Numbered from the stretch's first letter, positions 25,058-33,901 are shown. The stretch: DNA of 64,000 nucleotides from Periweissella cryptocerci (GCF_004358325.1 NZ_CP037940.1:124001-188000), one strand, 5' to 3'. Numbers and translations are program-made. The notes: a model not told the origin generated them from the sequence alone.

Positions 25058-26098
25058 TCACAAAACTTGGTACTTTTGCCAGAACTTGTCCAAACAAACC
25101 CGCAACAGCTGCCAAAATAATTTCTGCGCAATCGCTAATAATAGTGATCCAATGAAAATTAGTAAAATTGGCACTGCCATCCATGCGAGCATGGCGCTTT
25201 CCGTTTTGAACCAGTTCATGAAGATCGGATAAATTAATTGATCACCAATATACGAAACCAGATACATTGCAAACGTGTATGGCGCAATATATTTGGCGAT
25301 ATCGCCGATTGTCTTTGGAAGCCGAGCTTTTAAAATCCCCACAAATATCACAATAGTTAGGGCGTAAATTTCTGAACTACCAAAGTCGTTCATTGGGAGC
25401 CATTGAAAAATACGACCAGCACTAGCATTCAGATTGTGCATCACGCTCAGTAACACAATCATTAATGTCACCAATCGAAGCGGGATTTGCGTTACTTCGG
25501 TCTCATACGTGTGAATGTACGCCCCCGAAAAGTAATATGCCAATGGATACAGCGTTACCCAATAATCGGGAATCATTTTACCGAAAATATTCAAGAACGT
25601 TGGCAGAATACATAATATGACAAAAGTCGCGACTAACAACTGATGTTGGCCACGCGTCTGACAGCCCTGCCAAATCATATTCAAAAATGGAATTAATAAA
25701 TATAACCCGATGTACATTTCCACGTACCATGCATACGGTGCCGTCGAGTAGCTAAAGATTCCGAGAACGCCATCAGCCAAAGATAGGCGCTCACGAAATA
25801 TCCCAATCCGCGCTAAGTATATCAACGCTGAGGATTGTAAATATACACTAAGGGTCGGCCACAATTTGTGATAGAATTCCCAGGATAATTCTTTTTCGTG
25901 CATGAGATATCCCGTTAAACACATAAACAATGGCACACAAATCATGCAAATTGTCCGCATACCAACCATGATTTCCAGTTGCCAAGAATTGATGGTGACA
26001 TCATAGAACTTGGTGTTCAAGAAAAAGTGAATTACGATTACTAGGAGCACGGCTAAACACCGAATAACATCTAAATTAGGATTTCTAGTTTTGCTCAT
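25058..26098 (-). CDS. IcaC-like membrane acyltransferase
   Basis: This 346-residue protein has about ten helices and the Acyltransferase_3 pattern: NLDVIRCLAVLLVIVIHFF at residues 8-26, with the conserved Arg and His, and MCLTGYLM near 59. IcaC of staphylococci, about 355 residues, is thought to succinylate or export poly-N-acetylglucosamine. The start has AGGGGGC upstream and overlaps the deacetylase gene by 14 bases. Position as fourth gene after glycosyltransferase, small subunit and deacetylase supports the assignment over a generic acyltransferase. Confidence 0.82.
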   Translation of the reverse strand: MSKTRNPNLDVIRCLAVLLVIVIHFFLNTKFYDVTINSWQLEIMVGMRTICMICVPLFMCLTGYLMHEKELSWEFYHKLWPTLSVYLQSSALIYLARIGIFRERLSLADGVLGIFSYSTAPYAWYVEMYIGLYLLIPFLNMIWQGCQTRGQHQLLVATFVILCILPTFLNIFGKMIPDYWVTLYPLAYYFSGAYIHTYETEVTQIPLRLVTLMIVLLSVMHNLNASAGRIFQWLPMNDFGSSEIYALTIVIFVGILKARLPKTIGDIAKYIAPYTFAMYLVSYIGDQLIYPIFMNWFKTESAMLAWMAVPILLIFIGSLLLAIAQKLFWQLLRVCLDKFWQKYQVL

Positions 26099-26981
26099 GC
26101 TGCCCCCTTGCTAGCCAGCCGTGAATGCTTGCCCAATTGTCTTTGGTAACGACTGTCCGTGGGATTTTGGCAGGATTGGTTTTGGCAGTGACGATACCAC
26201 TGTTCAACATAAAAATCCCCCGAATCCCATGGTGCAGCAAGTAATTAGACATCCGCTGGTCCCCATAACCATATGGATAGGCAAAAAAATGCGCCGGTTC
26301 GCCGGTCAACATTTTAGCGAGCGTTTTTTGACTTTGCCGGTAATCTTGTGTGAACGTTGAGAATTGTGTTTTGTCGGCCAAAATTGGTTTGTTATGGCGC
26401 AGATAGTGCAAGTCGTTAGTGTGTAACCCTGCTGTGACATAACTTGGATTATAATTTGCCTGCAATTCACTCCACGGCGTCATTTCCGAGCCGTTCAAAT
26501 ATTGGCGCGTTTGGCCGGTAATAATAAATGTCGTATACGGAAATTGATACCGTTTCAAGATTGGCACAGCATTTTCAATTACTGTCCGATCAATGTCGTC
26601 AAAGGTAATAACCACATATTTCCGGTTAATCTTACCCCCATGCACTAGTTTGAGCATTTCCGACGGTGAAATCACTGGAATATGCTGACTTTTTAAATAA
26701 CGCATTTCGTGAGCAAATTCATTTACGGGGACATTGAATGTTTGCAGTTGCGCGTCTTGGCTAATTTGTTCGGCCATTTTGACGGTGTCAGTTTGTTTGA
26801 GAATCCGGTGATAACATAGTACTACAATGCCGTTTTCGCTGCTCCTAAACGCCTTCGTGTTGCTATAGTTTGGCTGGGTTTTAGCTGCCTGTTGAATTTG
26901 TTGCGCGGCACTTACTAATTCAATGACTAACACCCCGACTAGAAACAACACAAGGCCAATAATTATCATGAATTTTTTCAA
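26085..26981 (-). CDS. IcaB-like polysaccharide deacetylase
   Basis: This protein of 298 residues has an N-terminal signal or anchor (KKFMIIIGLVLFLVGVLVI) and a polysaccharide-deacetylase (CE4) domain. Visible motifs are VLCYHRI near 56, the metal-site VITFDDIDRTV near 128, the H-T-N-D-L-H metal ligands near 186-191 and FFAYPYGYGD near 228. IcaB removes acetyl groups from some GlcNAc residues of the biofilm polymer outside the cell. I chose a TTG start at 26981 because GGGGAG lies seven bases upstream; an ATG at 27020 has no ribosome site. Confidence 0.82.
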   Translation of the reverse strand: MKKFMIIIGLVLFLVGVLVIELVSAAQQIQQAAKTQPNYSNTKAFRSSENGIVVLCYHRILKQTDTVKMAEQISQDAQLQTFNVPVNEFAHEMRYLKSQHIPVISPSEMLKLVHGGKINRKYVVITFDDIDRTVIENAVPILKRYQFPYTTFIITGQTRQYLNGSEMTPWSELQANYNPSYVTAGLHTNDLHYLRHNKPILADKTQFSTFTQDYRQSQKTLAKMLTGEPAHFFAYPYGYGDQRMSNYLLHHGIRGIFMLNSGIVTAKTNPAKIPRTVVTKDNWASIHGWLARGQHEQN

Positions 26982-27033
26982 AATCTGTCTCCCCAATATC
27001 TGATAACTTGCCTGATACATATTACAAAATTAA

Positions 27034-27309
27034 TTAAACTCCCCCAGATTGTCGCCCGATGCTAATAAATGCAAAGACCGTTAATGCGCTTAGTAACCAG
27101 AAAATAGCTTGTGTTAATTGGACTAAGGCATAGGTATCAACATTTATTAGCAAGCATACGGTGACTAAGCTGTCACTGTATACCCCACTCACAAATAGCA
27201 CCACGGTACCAAGGCATAGGCTGACTATCAGCCACATTACCCCAATGATTGTATTTTCAAGCAAATAACGTCCCCAATTACGTTTTTTGCGAATAATGAT
27301 ATTTTTCAT
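27034..27309 (-). CDS. IcaD-like small membrane subunit
   Basis: This 91-residue protein has two hydrophobic helices (about residues 18-45 and 60-85) after a basic N-terminus (MKNIIIRKKRNWGRY). Size, topology and position right after the glycosyltransferase (start two bases after its stop, with CGAGGAT ribosome site) match IcaD, which is required for full activity of IcaA. Sequence similarity alone is weak in this family, so the call rests on context. Confidence 0.72.
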   Translation of the reverse strand: MKNIIIRKKRNWGRYLLENTIIGVMWLIVSLCLGTVVLFVSGVYSDSLVTVCLLINVDTYALVQLTQAIFWLLSALTVFAFISIGRQSGGV

Positions 27310-27311
27310 AA

Positions 27312-28526
27312 CTATAATCCTCGATCTGGGCTTGCCCATTTGCCGTTCCCACTTTTGTGAAACAAGAGCGTAAACTCAGCTGCCAATGCCGCCATTGCGT
27401 TCAAGAGCCAGTAATAAAACATATACACCGGTATCACACTTAAATCCGCTAACGTAATTTGCACGGAGGACCGAAACTGTAACATGCCCACGTAGAATTG
27501 CAACAAGCCACACACCATATAGATGCTCACGACAATCCCATCCAAATGCAATTGTTGCGTTAATACACACGTTTCGACGTACTGTACAATCGAAATTACA
27601 AATAACCACATCCAAAGGTGCCCCGCCAGCATGTCTAATAACATCGCTTTACCTTGCCACCGTTGCCGCGTAAAAGTCCGCAATTGCTTAAGCAACACTT
27701 CTAATCCCCCAACTGCCCACCGTGAACGTTGCCGAAACAGCCCCCGCATAGTTTCGGGACCCAAGATGTACGTATACGCGCGTGGTTCATAACCAACTAA
27801 CCAGCCAGCAGCATATAGGCGCCAAGTCGCATCGATGTCTTCGGTCATTGCCTGAACATCAAAGCCGCCAATTGCTTGCAATGCCTGTGTCCGATACAGC
27901 GCCGATACCCCTGAGATTGACATAATTTGTTGAAAATAAAACGACTGCGCTTCCTTGATATTACCGATAATCCCCAGATACTCGAGCGTCTGCACCCGCC
28001 CCAAGATTGATGTCCGATTACGAATGATTGGCCGCCCAGTCGCTGCCCCTAGCGCTGGTGTCGTTTCCATCCGCTGAACTAGCCACATTAAGGCATCCGG
28101 ATGAGTACTAGCATCTGCATCAACAACATACACATAGTCAGTGGTAATCATAGATAGTGCGGCATTTAATGCACGTGCTTTACCCCCATTTTGCGGTAAG
28201 TCAATGATTTGAATCCGGTTTTCCCCGTGTAAAAGCTGTAATTGCTGCATTTTGGCAAGCGTATCGTCGGTACTTTGGTCATTAACTAAAATTAATTGAT
28301 AATTGGCATAGTTTAGTTTCAATAGTGCCGTGACAACTTCGATAATTGTCGCGGACTCATTATAAGCAGGCACAATTACGGCAACACTTGGTGGCTTAAC
28401 TAACACAAGTTTCGCGGGAGCATGCGTTAATTTAAAAAACAACGCCCCCACGAGCCAGATAAATGACATCACAATTGGATAATAGATGAAAAATAAATTC
28501 AAACCGTTGGCAAGATGAATGATCAT
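27312..28526 (-). CDS. IcaA-like poly-N-acetylglucosamine synthase
   Basis: This 404-residue processive family-2 glycosyltransferase has an N-terminal helix pair, then the catalytic domain with VAVIVPAYNES near 48, LVNDQSTDD near 80, DADAS (DxD) near 135, MTEDIDATW near 232 and RQRSRW (QxxRW) near 269, and C-terminal membrane helices. IcaA (about 412 residues) polymerises UDP-GlcNAc into beta-1,6-GlcNAc, the intercellular adhesin of biofilms. The ATG has AAAGGAGG upstream. It heads a four-gene operon in icaADBC order and is divergent from an Rgg-type regulator. Confidence 0.88.
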   Translation of the reverse strand: MIIHLANGLNLFFIYYPIVMSFIWLVGALFFKLTHAPAKLVLVKPPSVAVIVPAYNESATIIEVVTALLKLNYANYQLILVNDQSTDDTLAKMQQLQLLHGENRIQIIDLPQNGGKARALNAALSMITTDYVYVVDADASTHPDALMWLVQRMETTPALGAATGRPIIRNRTSILGRVQTLEYLGIIGNIKEAQSFYFQQIMSISGVSALYRTQALQAIGGFDVQAMTEDIDATWRLYAAGWLVGYEPRAYTYILGPETMRGLFRQRSRWAVGGLEVLLKQLRTFTRQRWQGKAMLLDMLAGHLWMWLFVISIVQYVETCVLTQQLHLDGIVVSIYMVCGLLQFYVGMLQFRSSVQITLADLSVIPVYMFYYWLLNAMAALAAEFTLLFHKSGNGKWASPDRGL

Positions 28527-28545
28527 AATGTCACAAGCCTCCTTT

Positions 28546-28575
28546 CTAAAACTCTAAAATCAATAAATACCACAC
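28546..28575 (-). CDS. Nine-codon hydrophobic leader peptide (candidate)
   Basis: Between the promoter and icaA, the minus strand has AAAGGAGG, seven bases, then GTG and a nine-codon frame reading MWYLLILEF before TAG. The TAG overlaps the start of the next AAAGGAGG, which serves icaA. The perfect ribosome site makes translation plausible. It could be a short hydrophobic signal peptide for the adjacent Rgg protein or a translational leader for icaA. The frame is open a further 15 codons upstream to an ATG without a ribosome site. Confidence 0.45.
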   Translation of the reverse strand: MWYLLILEF

Positions 28576-28609
28576 GGCAACTCCTCCTTTCCCGTTAAAA
28601 TATAATTTG

Positions 28610-28640
28610 ATAATAGGCATAAACCGTGTTATCGTTTCAA
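28610..28640 (-). promoter_or_regulatory. Probable icaA promoter
   Basis: On the minus strand TTGAAA (28635-28640) and TATTAT (28610-28615) are 19 bases apart. The spacing is long, which suits a promoter that needs an activator. The palindrome at 28641 lies directly upstream of the -35, the usual place for an activator. Confidence 0.5.
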
Positions 28641-28662
28641 AAACGTGCACATTTGCACGTTT
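28641..28662. promoter_or_regulatory. Palindromic operator, likely for the Rgg-type regulator
   Basis: A perfect 9-bp inverted repeat, AAACGTGCA and TGCACGTTT, separated by four bases, lies between the divergent rgg-like and icaA genes. No other copy was noticed in the window. Confidence 0.6.
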
Positions 28663-28744
28663 CAGCCCACAAATATATTTATTCACAAAATCCCGTAATG
28701 TAGCACTAAGTCATTCCACATTTGTCAATCATGAGGAGAAGCTT

Positions 28745-29593
28745 ATGAACAATGGAGAAACGATCAACCAAATTCGCAAGATGAAAGGTTTGACGATTGA
28801 AGAAGTCTGCCAAGATGTGCTTTCAAAATCTAATTACAATCGCTTTGTTAACGATAAAATTGATATTTCAGTCACGAAGTTTAATGGCCTTTTGGAAAAT
28901 CTATGTGTAGCTCACGAGGAGTTTTTACGCATTCAAACTAGTTATTCGCATGCTGCCTTTCCCGAAATTATGCATCGCATGAAGCTGCATTTTCAGCAAC
29001 ACAGTATTGATGGCTTGCAAACAGATCTAGCCCTAATCACCCAACAACAGTCCCAAAATGTAAAATTCACGCACTTATTTGCATTATGCAAGATTATGAT
29101 TTCACGCTTGGATAATTCCGACTCACTAGCATCTCAACGGCTTATTAGTACTTATCTAAACCACGTCGAAACGTGGACACACTACGAAATTGTATTATTC
29201 AATAATTGTATTTTCATCTTTGATTTACCGCTGGTATTAACGGTTATCAATCGGCTCGCACACACATTAGAAATGTATTCCTCCATTCAAAACTACGGCA
29301 ACGAAACTTTTCGATTGTACATTAATATCATCACCGTTTTACTACAAAATGAGCAATTTGCTGTGGCACACCAATGTTTGAGTACCCTCCAGCAAATAAA
29401 GTTACGCCAAGAAGATTTACTCGAACGAAATATCCGTTTGTTCTTCGACGGCTTATTTTTGTTAAAAACTGACGAACCCGGCGGACGCAAAAAAATCCAA
29501 TCGGCGTTGAATATCTTTTGCCAATTGGAAGCTAATGATTTAGTGACCATGCATGAAAATATGCTGGAGCAGTTTACAAAAATGTATTTATGA
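28745..29593 (+). CDS. Rgg/GadR/MutR-type transcriptional regulator
   Basis: This 282-residue protein has an N-terminal XRE helix-turn-helix (ETINQIRKMKGLTIEEVC...SKSNYNRFV) and an all-helical C-terminal domain of TPR-like repeats (for example FDLPLVLTVINRLAHTLE and LINIITVLLQNEQFAVAHQ-like segments), as in Rgg and MutR proteins that bind short peptides. The chosen ATG at 28745 has GAGGAGA upstream; an earlier ATG at 28607 would give an unlikely extension. It is divergent from icaA and separated by a palindrome, so it most likely controls the ica-like operon, perhaps in response to a peptide. Confidence 0.8.
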   Translation: MNNGETINQIRKMKGLTIEEVCQDVLSKSNYNRFVNDKIDISVTKFNGLLENLCVAHEEFLRIQTSYSHAAFPEIMHRMKLHFQQHSIDGLQTDLALITQQQSQNVKFTHLFALCKIMISRLDNSDSLASQRLISTYLNHVETWTHYEIVLFNNCIFIFDLPLVLTVINRLAHTLEMYSSIQNYGNETFRLYINIITVLLQNEQFAVAHQCLSTLQQIKLRQEDLLERNIRLFFDGLFLLKTDEPGGRKKIQSALNIFCQLEANDLVTMHENMLEQFTKMYL

Positions 29594-29621
29594 TGCGAGC
29601 GCTAGGATGAGTTACCAGTTT

Positions 29622-29773
29622 GGCCCTATTCCGTCTGACGTTAGATTGAATAAACTTGCCCACTACGTGCCAGTAAATTACTGCCACTCCGTTAGTTAGT
29701 ACTAATTCTCAAACTAGGGAAAAACAATTGCCAACCACAGAAACGACAATCCCACGCTAGGCTAAATATAGCC
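29622..29773 (-). repeat. Repeat family A, short deleted copy
   Basis: Both ends are good: GGCCCTATTCCGTCTGACG at the left and GGCTATATTTAGCCTAGCGTG (read inward on the minus strand) at the right. The hairpin core is missing, leaving 152 bases. No clear target duplication was found. Confidence 0.75.
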
Positions 29774-29810
29774 GGAACAATGCATGTTTGCAAAATAGCG
29801 AAAAAAGGAA

Positions 29811-30003
29811 GTGAGACAAAAAGCGGTTCGCAACCTTGCTATAATGAAACTTAACTTGTCAGCGATAGCGAGCAAAAACGAGTGTAGTGATGAATTAAGT
29901 GAGTTATATCACCGTTTGCAGTCTTTTGCTCGTTAATAAGCTGGATTTCTACCTAAGATAAGGAGAAATCCGGCTTATTTTGCCGGCTGCCTAATTTATG
30001 CCC
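29811..30003 (+). repeat. Dispersed repeat family C, copy 3
   Basis: It begins GTGAGACAAAAAGCGG and continues with CAACCTTGCTATAATGAAAC, the long imperfect inverted repeat and the AAGCTGGATTTCT/AGAAATCCGGCTT hairpin. The tail matches the extra end seen at 16221 in inverted form. It lies between two family A copies. Confidence 0.7.
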
Positions 30004-30049
30004 TAGCCCTTTTTCGTTATGATAAATTACTGTCTATTTATTCTTGCGC

Positions 30050-30600
30050 AGACCCTCATTTCGGTACTTTTGTTTAAGAATACGCACATGCCCCACCAGA
30101 GAATATACTTTAGGCACTAGTTTGAGCACATCACAAAATCAAGTGATAGCCGATTTGATTAAATCTGCACCCCACGAATTGTCTGATAGTAATATTTCAA
30201 GCACCAATAATGTGGCGTAGTGAAAACGCAGATACAAAAAAATCGACATGCTATATCAATAGTATATCGATTTCACGAACCAATTTTGATTAGTACTGTT
30301 TTACATATGATAACTCTAAACAACAACTTTTTCGCTAATCTGAGAATTATCACTAACTAACGGAGTACCGGTAAATTGCTTGGCGGGCGCAGCCTTTACA
30401 CCGCGACTGGGGGAATATGTGTGCAGCACATATTTCCGCTGAGGATAAGATGAGGACTCTTAGGAATTTATTCCTTAGAGTCCCAGCTTATCCGAACCTC
30501 CCAAGACCGCACTTTGGCTTGGGAGGTTGCTTCCAGCGTGGTGCGCCAAGTAATTTGCCGGCACGTAGTGGCCAATTATATTCAATCCCACATCAGAACG
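30050..30600 (+). repeat. Structured repeat family A, enlarged copy
   Basis: The left part carries the variant arm (GTACTTTTGTTTAAGAATAC, AGAATATACTTTAGGCAC) shared with 52080 and 63835. The right part from about 30360 is the standard core with hairpin arms CCTCCCAAG/CTTGGGAGG around ACCGCACTTTGG. About 100 bases with a separate hairpin (ATCGACATGCTATATC... TATATCGAT) separate the two parts. The right end abuts the terminator of the cysteine desulfurase gene. Confidence 0.7.
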
Positions 30601-30637
30601 AAAAAAGGCTATGACTGAAAAATCAGTCATAGCCTTT
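30601..30637 (-). terminator. Terminator of the cysteine desulfurase gene
   Basis: On the minus strand AAGGCTATGACTGA and TCAGTCATAGCCTT form a perfect stem followed by TTTT. It abuts the right end of a repeat A copy. Confidence 0.9.
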
Positions 30638-30650
30638 TCATTATATTGGA

Positions 30651-31820
30651 TTACTTCTTCAACCGCTTAACAGTCTTCGTAACATTGGCAATAAACTTGT
30701 CGATGTCCTCATTTGTTGTGTAACGGCCAAAGCTTAAGCGAATTGATTCGCTGATGCGTGGTGAGTCTTCACCGTACATTGCGGTCAGAACGTGAGATGG
30801 ATCGAGGGAGCCGGCAGTACAGGCTGAACCCCCAGAGATGGCAATACCACCCAAGTCCAAATTAGTTTGCATGATGTACGTTGACACACCCTTAATCCAG
30901 ATGTTCAAGACGTGCTGCAAGTTATCGGCGGTTAATGAGCCGTTCACTGCCACATCAACACCATTTTCAGCTAAACCATTCAAAACCCGTTGCTTAAACG
31001 CTGCGTATTTTTCTTGGCGGTGCTTCTTTTCCATTGGTGTAATGATTGATACAGCCTTAGCGAAACCAGCAATTGCGGGGATGTTTTCTGTCCCAGCACG
31101 GCGCTTTTCTTCTTGATCACCACCCTTTAAGAATGATGGGAAGATTAAACCATCGCGACGGAAGAGAAAGCCTAATTGCTTAGGACCATTAATCTTGTGG
31201 GCTGACGTTGACATCATGTCAATGTGGTCGCGTTTTACATCAATGTCCAACAAACCATAAGCTTGTACGGCATCGGTATGGAACCATGCTTGGTGGTCGG
31301 CCAAAATTTCACCGATTTCCCGAATTGGCATGTGTGAACCGACTTCGTTGTTACCAGTCATAATTGAAACCAAGATGGTATCGTCACGTAAAGCCGCCTT
31401 GAAGTCAGCGAGGCTAATTACACCGTTTTCGTCAACGGGTAAATAAGTTACTTCATAGCCCTTAGTTTCCAACCATTCAAGCGGTTGGATTACGGCCTTG
31501 TGTTCGATAGCCGTGGTGATAATGTGCATGCCTAAGTCTTTACGGGCTTCGGCAGTTTCCAAAATCGCCGTGTTATCTGATTCAGTACCCCCAGAAGTGA
31601 AGACGATTTCGTCGTCACGGGCGTTGATTGACCGGGCAATAGTGTGGCGGGCGTTTTCCAAAATGGTATGCGCTTCACGACCAAAAGTGTGCGTTGAAGA
31701 CGCATTCCCGAACGTATTTTGCATTTTGTCCATCATTTCGGTAATGACTTCCTCGGCCATTGGCGTTGTTGCGGCATTATCAAGATAGACTAAGTTGTTC
31801 CCTAATGATACTTCTTTCAT
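30651..31820 (-). CDS. Cysteine desulfurase (NifS/IscS family)
   Basis: This 389-residue PLP enzyme converts cysteine to alanine and delivers sulfur. It starts with VYLDNAATTPMAEEV, has GGTESDNTA near 72, the PLP-Asp/Gln region HTDAVQAYG near 195, the PLP lysine in STSAHKINGPKQLG near 222 and the active-site cysteine loop SGGSACTAGS near 345. I chose the ATG at 31820 because the product then begins like other family members. Its place near mnmA, as in many Firmicutes, suggests it supplies sulfur for tRNA 2-thiouridine. Confidence 0.9.
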   Translation of the reverse strand: MKEVSLGNNLVYLDNAATTPMAEEVITEMMDKMQNTFGNASSTHTFGREAHTILENARHTIARSINARDDEIVFTSGGTESDNTAILETAEARKDLGMHIITTAIEHKAVIQPLEWLETKGYEVTYLPVDENGVISLADFKAALRDDTILVSIMTGNNEVGSHMPIREIGEILADHQAWFHTDAVQAYGLLDIDVKRDHIDMMSTSAHKINGPKQLGFLFRRDGLIFPSFLKGGDQEEKRRAGTENIPAIAGFAKAVSIITPMEKKHRQEKYAAFKQRVLNGLAENGVDVAVNGSLTADNLQHVLNIWIKGVSTYIMQTNLDLGGIAISGGSACTAGSLDPSHVLTAMYGEDSPRISESIRLSFGRYTTNEDIDKFIANVTKTVKRLKK

Positions 31821-32023
31821 TTTTTTAGCGTTCCCTTCATGAATTTCTAGGTCCCTATTAAACCCATTACAAATGCAAAACACTTGCGCTACGTTTTTCC
31901 TAGAAATTGTATGGTTGAGTCTTATGTGTGGCTATTTGGCGCCCACCTCATTTGCAAGCGTGCTTAAGATACCTACAAACTAACGGAGTGTCAGTTGCCA
32001 TACATTAACAGAACCACTTTTGC

Positions 32024-32728
32024 TTACTTGTTTGCGGCTTGTTCAGCTTTGAAGAGTGCAAGCAACATGTTAGCGGAACGTTTACCAGCATCAACGATAA
32101 ACTCGTCAAAAGTTACCCCAGCATCGGAATCTGCATTGTCAGACATTGCGCGTACAACGACGTATGGTACGCCAAATTGAGTAGCAACTTGTCCAACTGA
32201 GGCACCTTCCATTTCAGCGGAAAGAGCGTCGGGGAAAAATTCCTTGATGTGGTTAACTTGTTCAGCACTAGCGATGAATGAGTCAGACGTGACAATTAAG
32301 CCCTTAACAGCATTCAAACCAGCCGTTGAAGCGGCGGCCATGATTTTACGGATTAAGTCACTATCGGCTACAAAACGAGCTGGTTGTTGTGGAACTTGCC
32401 CATAAACATAACCAAAGACGGTAGCGTCGACATCGTGATAGGCCGTTTCCGTTGAAACAACTACATCCCCGATTTGTAAGCGACCACCAATGGCACCAGC
32501 TGAACCTGAGTTGATAATTACATCGACGTCAAAGTTGGTAATCAATAAAGCGGTGGTTAAACCAGCTTGGACTTTGCCAATTCCAGATTCAACGACGACC
32601 ACTGCTTGATCAGCAATCGTGCCTTCGTGAAATTTGATGCCATGGATATCCGTGACAACTTCATTTTGCATGGCGGCTTCAAGCACGACCATTTCTTCTG
32701 GCATAGCGTTAATAATTCCGTATTTCAT
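32024..32728 (-). CDS. mtnN: 5'-methylthioadenosine/S-adenosylhomocysteine nucleosidase
   Basis: This 234-residue enzyme cleaves MTA and SAH to adenine and the thio-sugar, in the methionine salvage and activated-methyl cycles and in autoinducer-2 precursor formation. The N-terminus MKYGIINAMPEEM, the GSAGAIGGRLQIGDVVVS block near 77, and AEMEGASVGQVA near 173 (catalytic Glu) are diagnostic. The start has GGGGAAC upstream. It sits between a small membrane-anchored protein gene and the cysteine desulfurase gene. Confidence 0.94.
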   Translation of the reverse strand: MKYGIINAMPEEMVVLEAAMQNEVVTDIHGIKFHEGTIADQAVVVVESGIGKVQAGLTTALLITNFDVDVIINSGSAGAIGGRLQIGDVVVSTETAYHDVDATVFGYVYGQVPQQPARFVADSDLIRKIMAAASTAGLNAVKGLIVTSDSFIASAEQVNHIKEFFPDALSAEMEGASVGQVATQFGVPYVVVRAMSDNADSDAGVTFDEFIVDAGKRSANMLLALFKAEQAANK

Positions 32729-32775
32729 GTTTGCGTTCCCCTTTTTCTGTTGCTGCGTCTCCAGTGACTCACAGC

Positions 32776-33090
32776 CTATCCAACAAAACGTAAGATTAAG
32801 TAAGTGGCAATAATTAAAAGTGATAAGACGATGATGGCAATGTTTAACCGACGTTTTAAGCGTTGTTCTTTACCTTTAACAGTTAAGTCGCCAAAAGCAT
32901 CGGTTTCAAGTTTGCGATTTTTGCGCAGTTTAGTTTTAACGTCTTGTGATTCGCCCGGGTGGATTTCACCATTTTCATCAACGAAACGGCCATCGTTCAT
33001 CGTATGGACTGGTTCTGTGGGTTGGTTGTCCCAAGTCCCTTCCTTGCGACGACGATATTCTTCACGACTCATTGTTGGCTTCTTATCCAT
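32776..33090 (-). CDS. Small C-tail-anchored protein, conserved in lactobacilli
   Basis: This 104-residue protein is highly charged for 80 residues (EEYRRRKEGTWDN, DGRFVDENGEIHPGE) and ends in one membrane helix (NIAIIVLSLLIIATYLIL). The layout is that of a membrane-anchored cytoplasmic protein. Its start overlaps the end of the NUDIX gene by eight bases, and it has AAAGGAATG upstream. The same arrangement between nudix and mtnN genes is common in lactobacilli, but no function is known. Confidence 0.65.
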   Translation of the reverse strand: MDKKPTMSREEYRRRKEGTWDNQPTEPVHTMNDGRFVDENGEIHPGESQDVKTKLRKNRKLETDAFGDLTVKGKEQRLKRRLNIAIIVLSLLIIATYLILRFVG

Positions 33091-33649
33091 GGAGCATTCC
33101 TTTCACACGGGCAGCATTGGCTTGCCAATACCAATAAGCAATTTGGGTTTTAGAATCATCTAATTTCCCCGCTTCATTGAGCTTGGCTAACTCATCGAGT
33201 GAGTATGCTTGCACGTTCAACGTTTCATCAAAATCTTGTGGTAATTCATCAGCAACCGGTGTTAAGTCAGTTGCCAAATACAGATGCATTAATTCGTCTG
33301 AGTAACCTGATGCCAAATAGAATGAACTAATTTCTTCGATGTGGCCAGCTTGCATCCGTGTTTCTTCGTTTAACTCACGTACGACTGCATGCAACGGATT
33401 CGTATCGCGCGCATCTAATTTACCCGCGGGTACTTCGTAGGTCACCTTTTGTAAGGCTGTCCGCCATTGTTGCATAATTAGCGCCTTGTTATCAGGCGTA
33501 ATCGCTAACACTGCTACTGCAGGTACGTGGTGGACAATATCGCGAACCGCCGTCTGTCCGTTCGGTAATTCCACCGTTTGGACTTCGACATCGATAATAT
33601 GCCCGTTAAACTTGGGCTCATGCTTAATGACTTTCTCCTCGAAATTCAT
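33083..33649 (-). CDS. nudF: NUDIX hydrolase, probable ADP-ribose pyrophosphatase
   Basis: This 188-residue protein has the ADP-ribose pyrophosphatase architecture. The NUDIX box is recognisable but relaxed: GKLDARD, then LHAVVRELNEETRMQAG, with Asp replacing the usual Glu and one extra residue before REL. The catalytic RELNEE core is intact. The neighbourhood also fits NudF. It would hydrolyse ADP-ribose to AMP and ribose-5-phosphate. The ATG has GGAGGTC upstream. Confidence 0.82.
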   Translation of the reverse strand: MNFEEKVIKHEPKFNGHIIDVEVQTVELPNGQTAVRDIVHHVPAVAVLAITPDNKALIMQQWRTALQKVTYEVPAGKLDARDTNPLHAVVRELNEETRMQAGHIEEISSFYLASGYSDELMHLYLATDLTPVADELPQDFDETLNVQAYSLDELAKLNEAGKLDDSKTQIAYWYWQANAARVKGMLHG

Positions 33650-33670
33650 GCCAGACCTCCGAATTAGTAA

Positions 33671-33901
33671 TTATTCTGCTTCAGTTTCAACAGGTGCATC
33701 AATCACGTGCACTTGCGCTGCTTGTGGACCGCGAATTCCTTCAACCACCACAAACTCCACGTAATCGCCAACGGCTAACTTCTTAAAACCACCGTCATTG
33801 ATAATCCCAGAGAAGTGCACGAACACGTCATCTTGACCAGTAATTTCAATGTAACCAAAACCTTTTAATTCATCCCAAATTTTAACAAATCCATGTTCCA
33901 T
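33671..33901 (-). CDS. Cold-shock (Csp) family RNA-binding protein
   Basis: This 76-residue protein has the cold-shock domain motifs: RNP1-like KGFGYIEI near 13-20 and RNP2-like VFVHF near 26-30. It lacks the common MxxGTVKWF start (here [11 protein letters not shown]), and carries a short acidic tail. Csp proteins bind single-stranded RNA and assist translation. It lies 21 bases before the NUDIX gene and is probably co-transcribed. Confidence 0.85.
   Translation of the reverse strand: MEHGFVKIWDELKGFGYIEITGQDDVFVHFSGIINDGGFKKLAVGDYVEFVVVEGIRGPQAAQVHVIDAPVETEAE

Noticed and set aside
28546..28620. A 24-codon extension of the leader peptide before icaA, starting at an ATG
   Set aside because: The ATG has no ribosome site and overlaps the predicted -10 region, so it would lie upstream of the transcript start. 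The nine-codon version is preferred.
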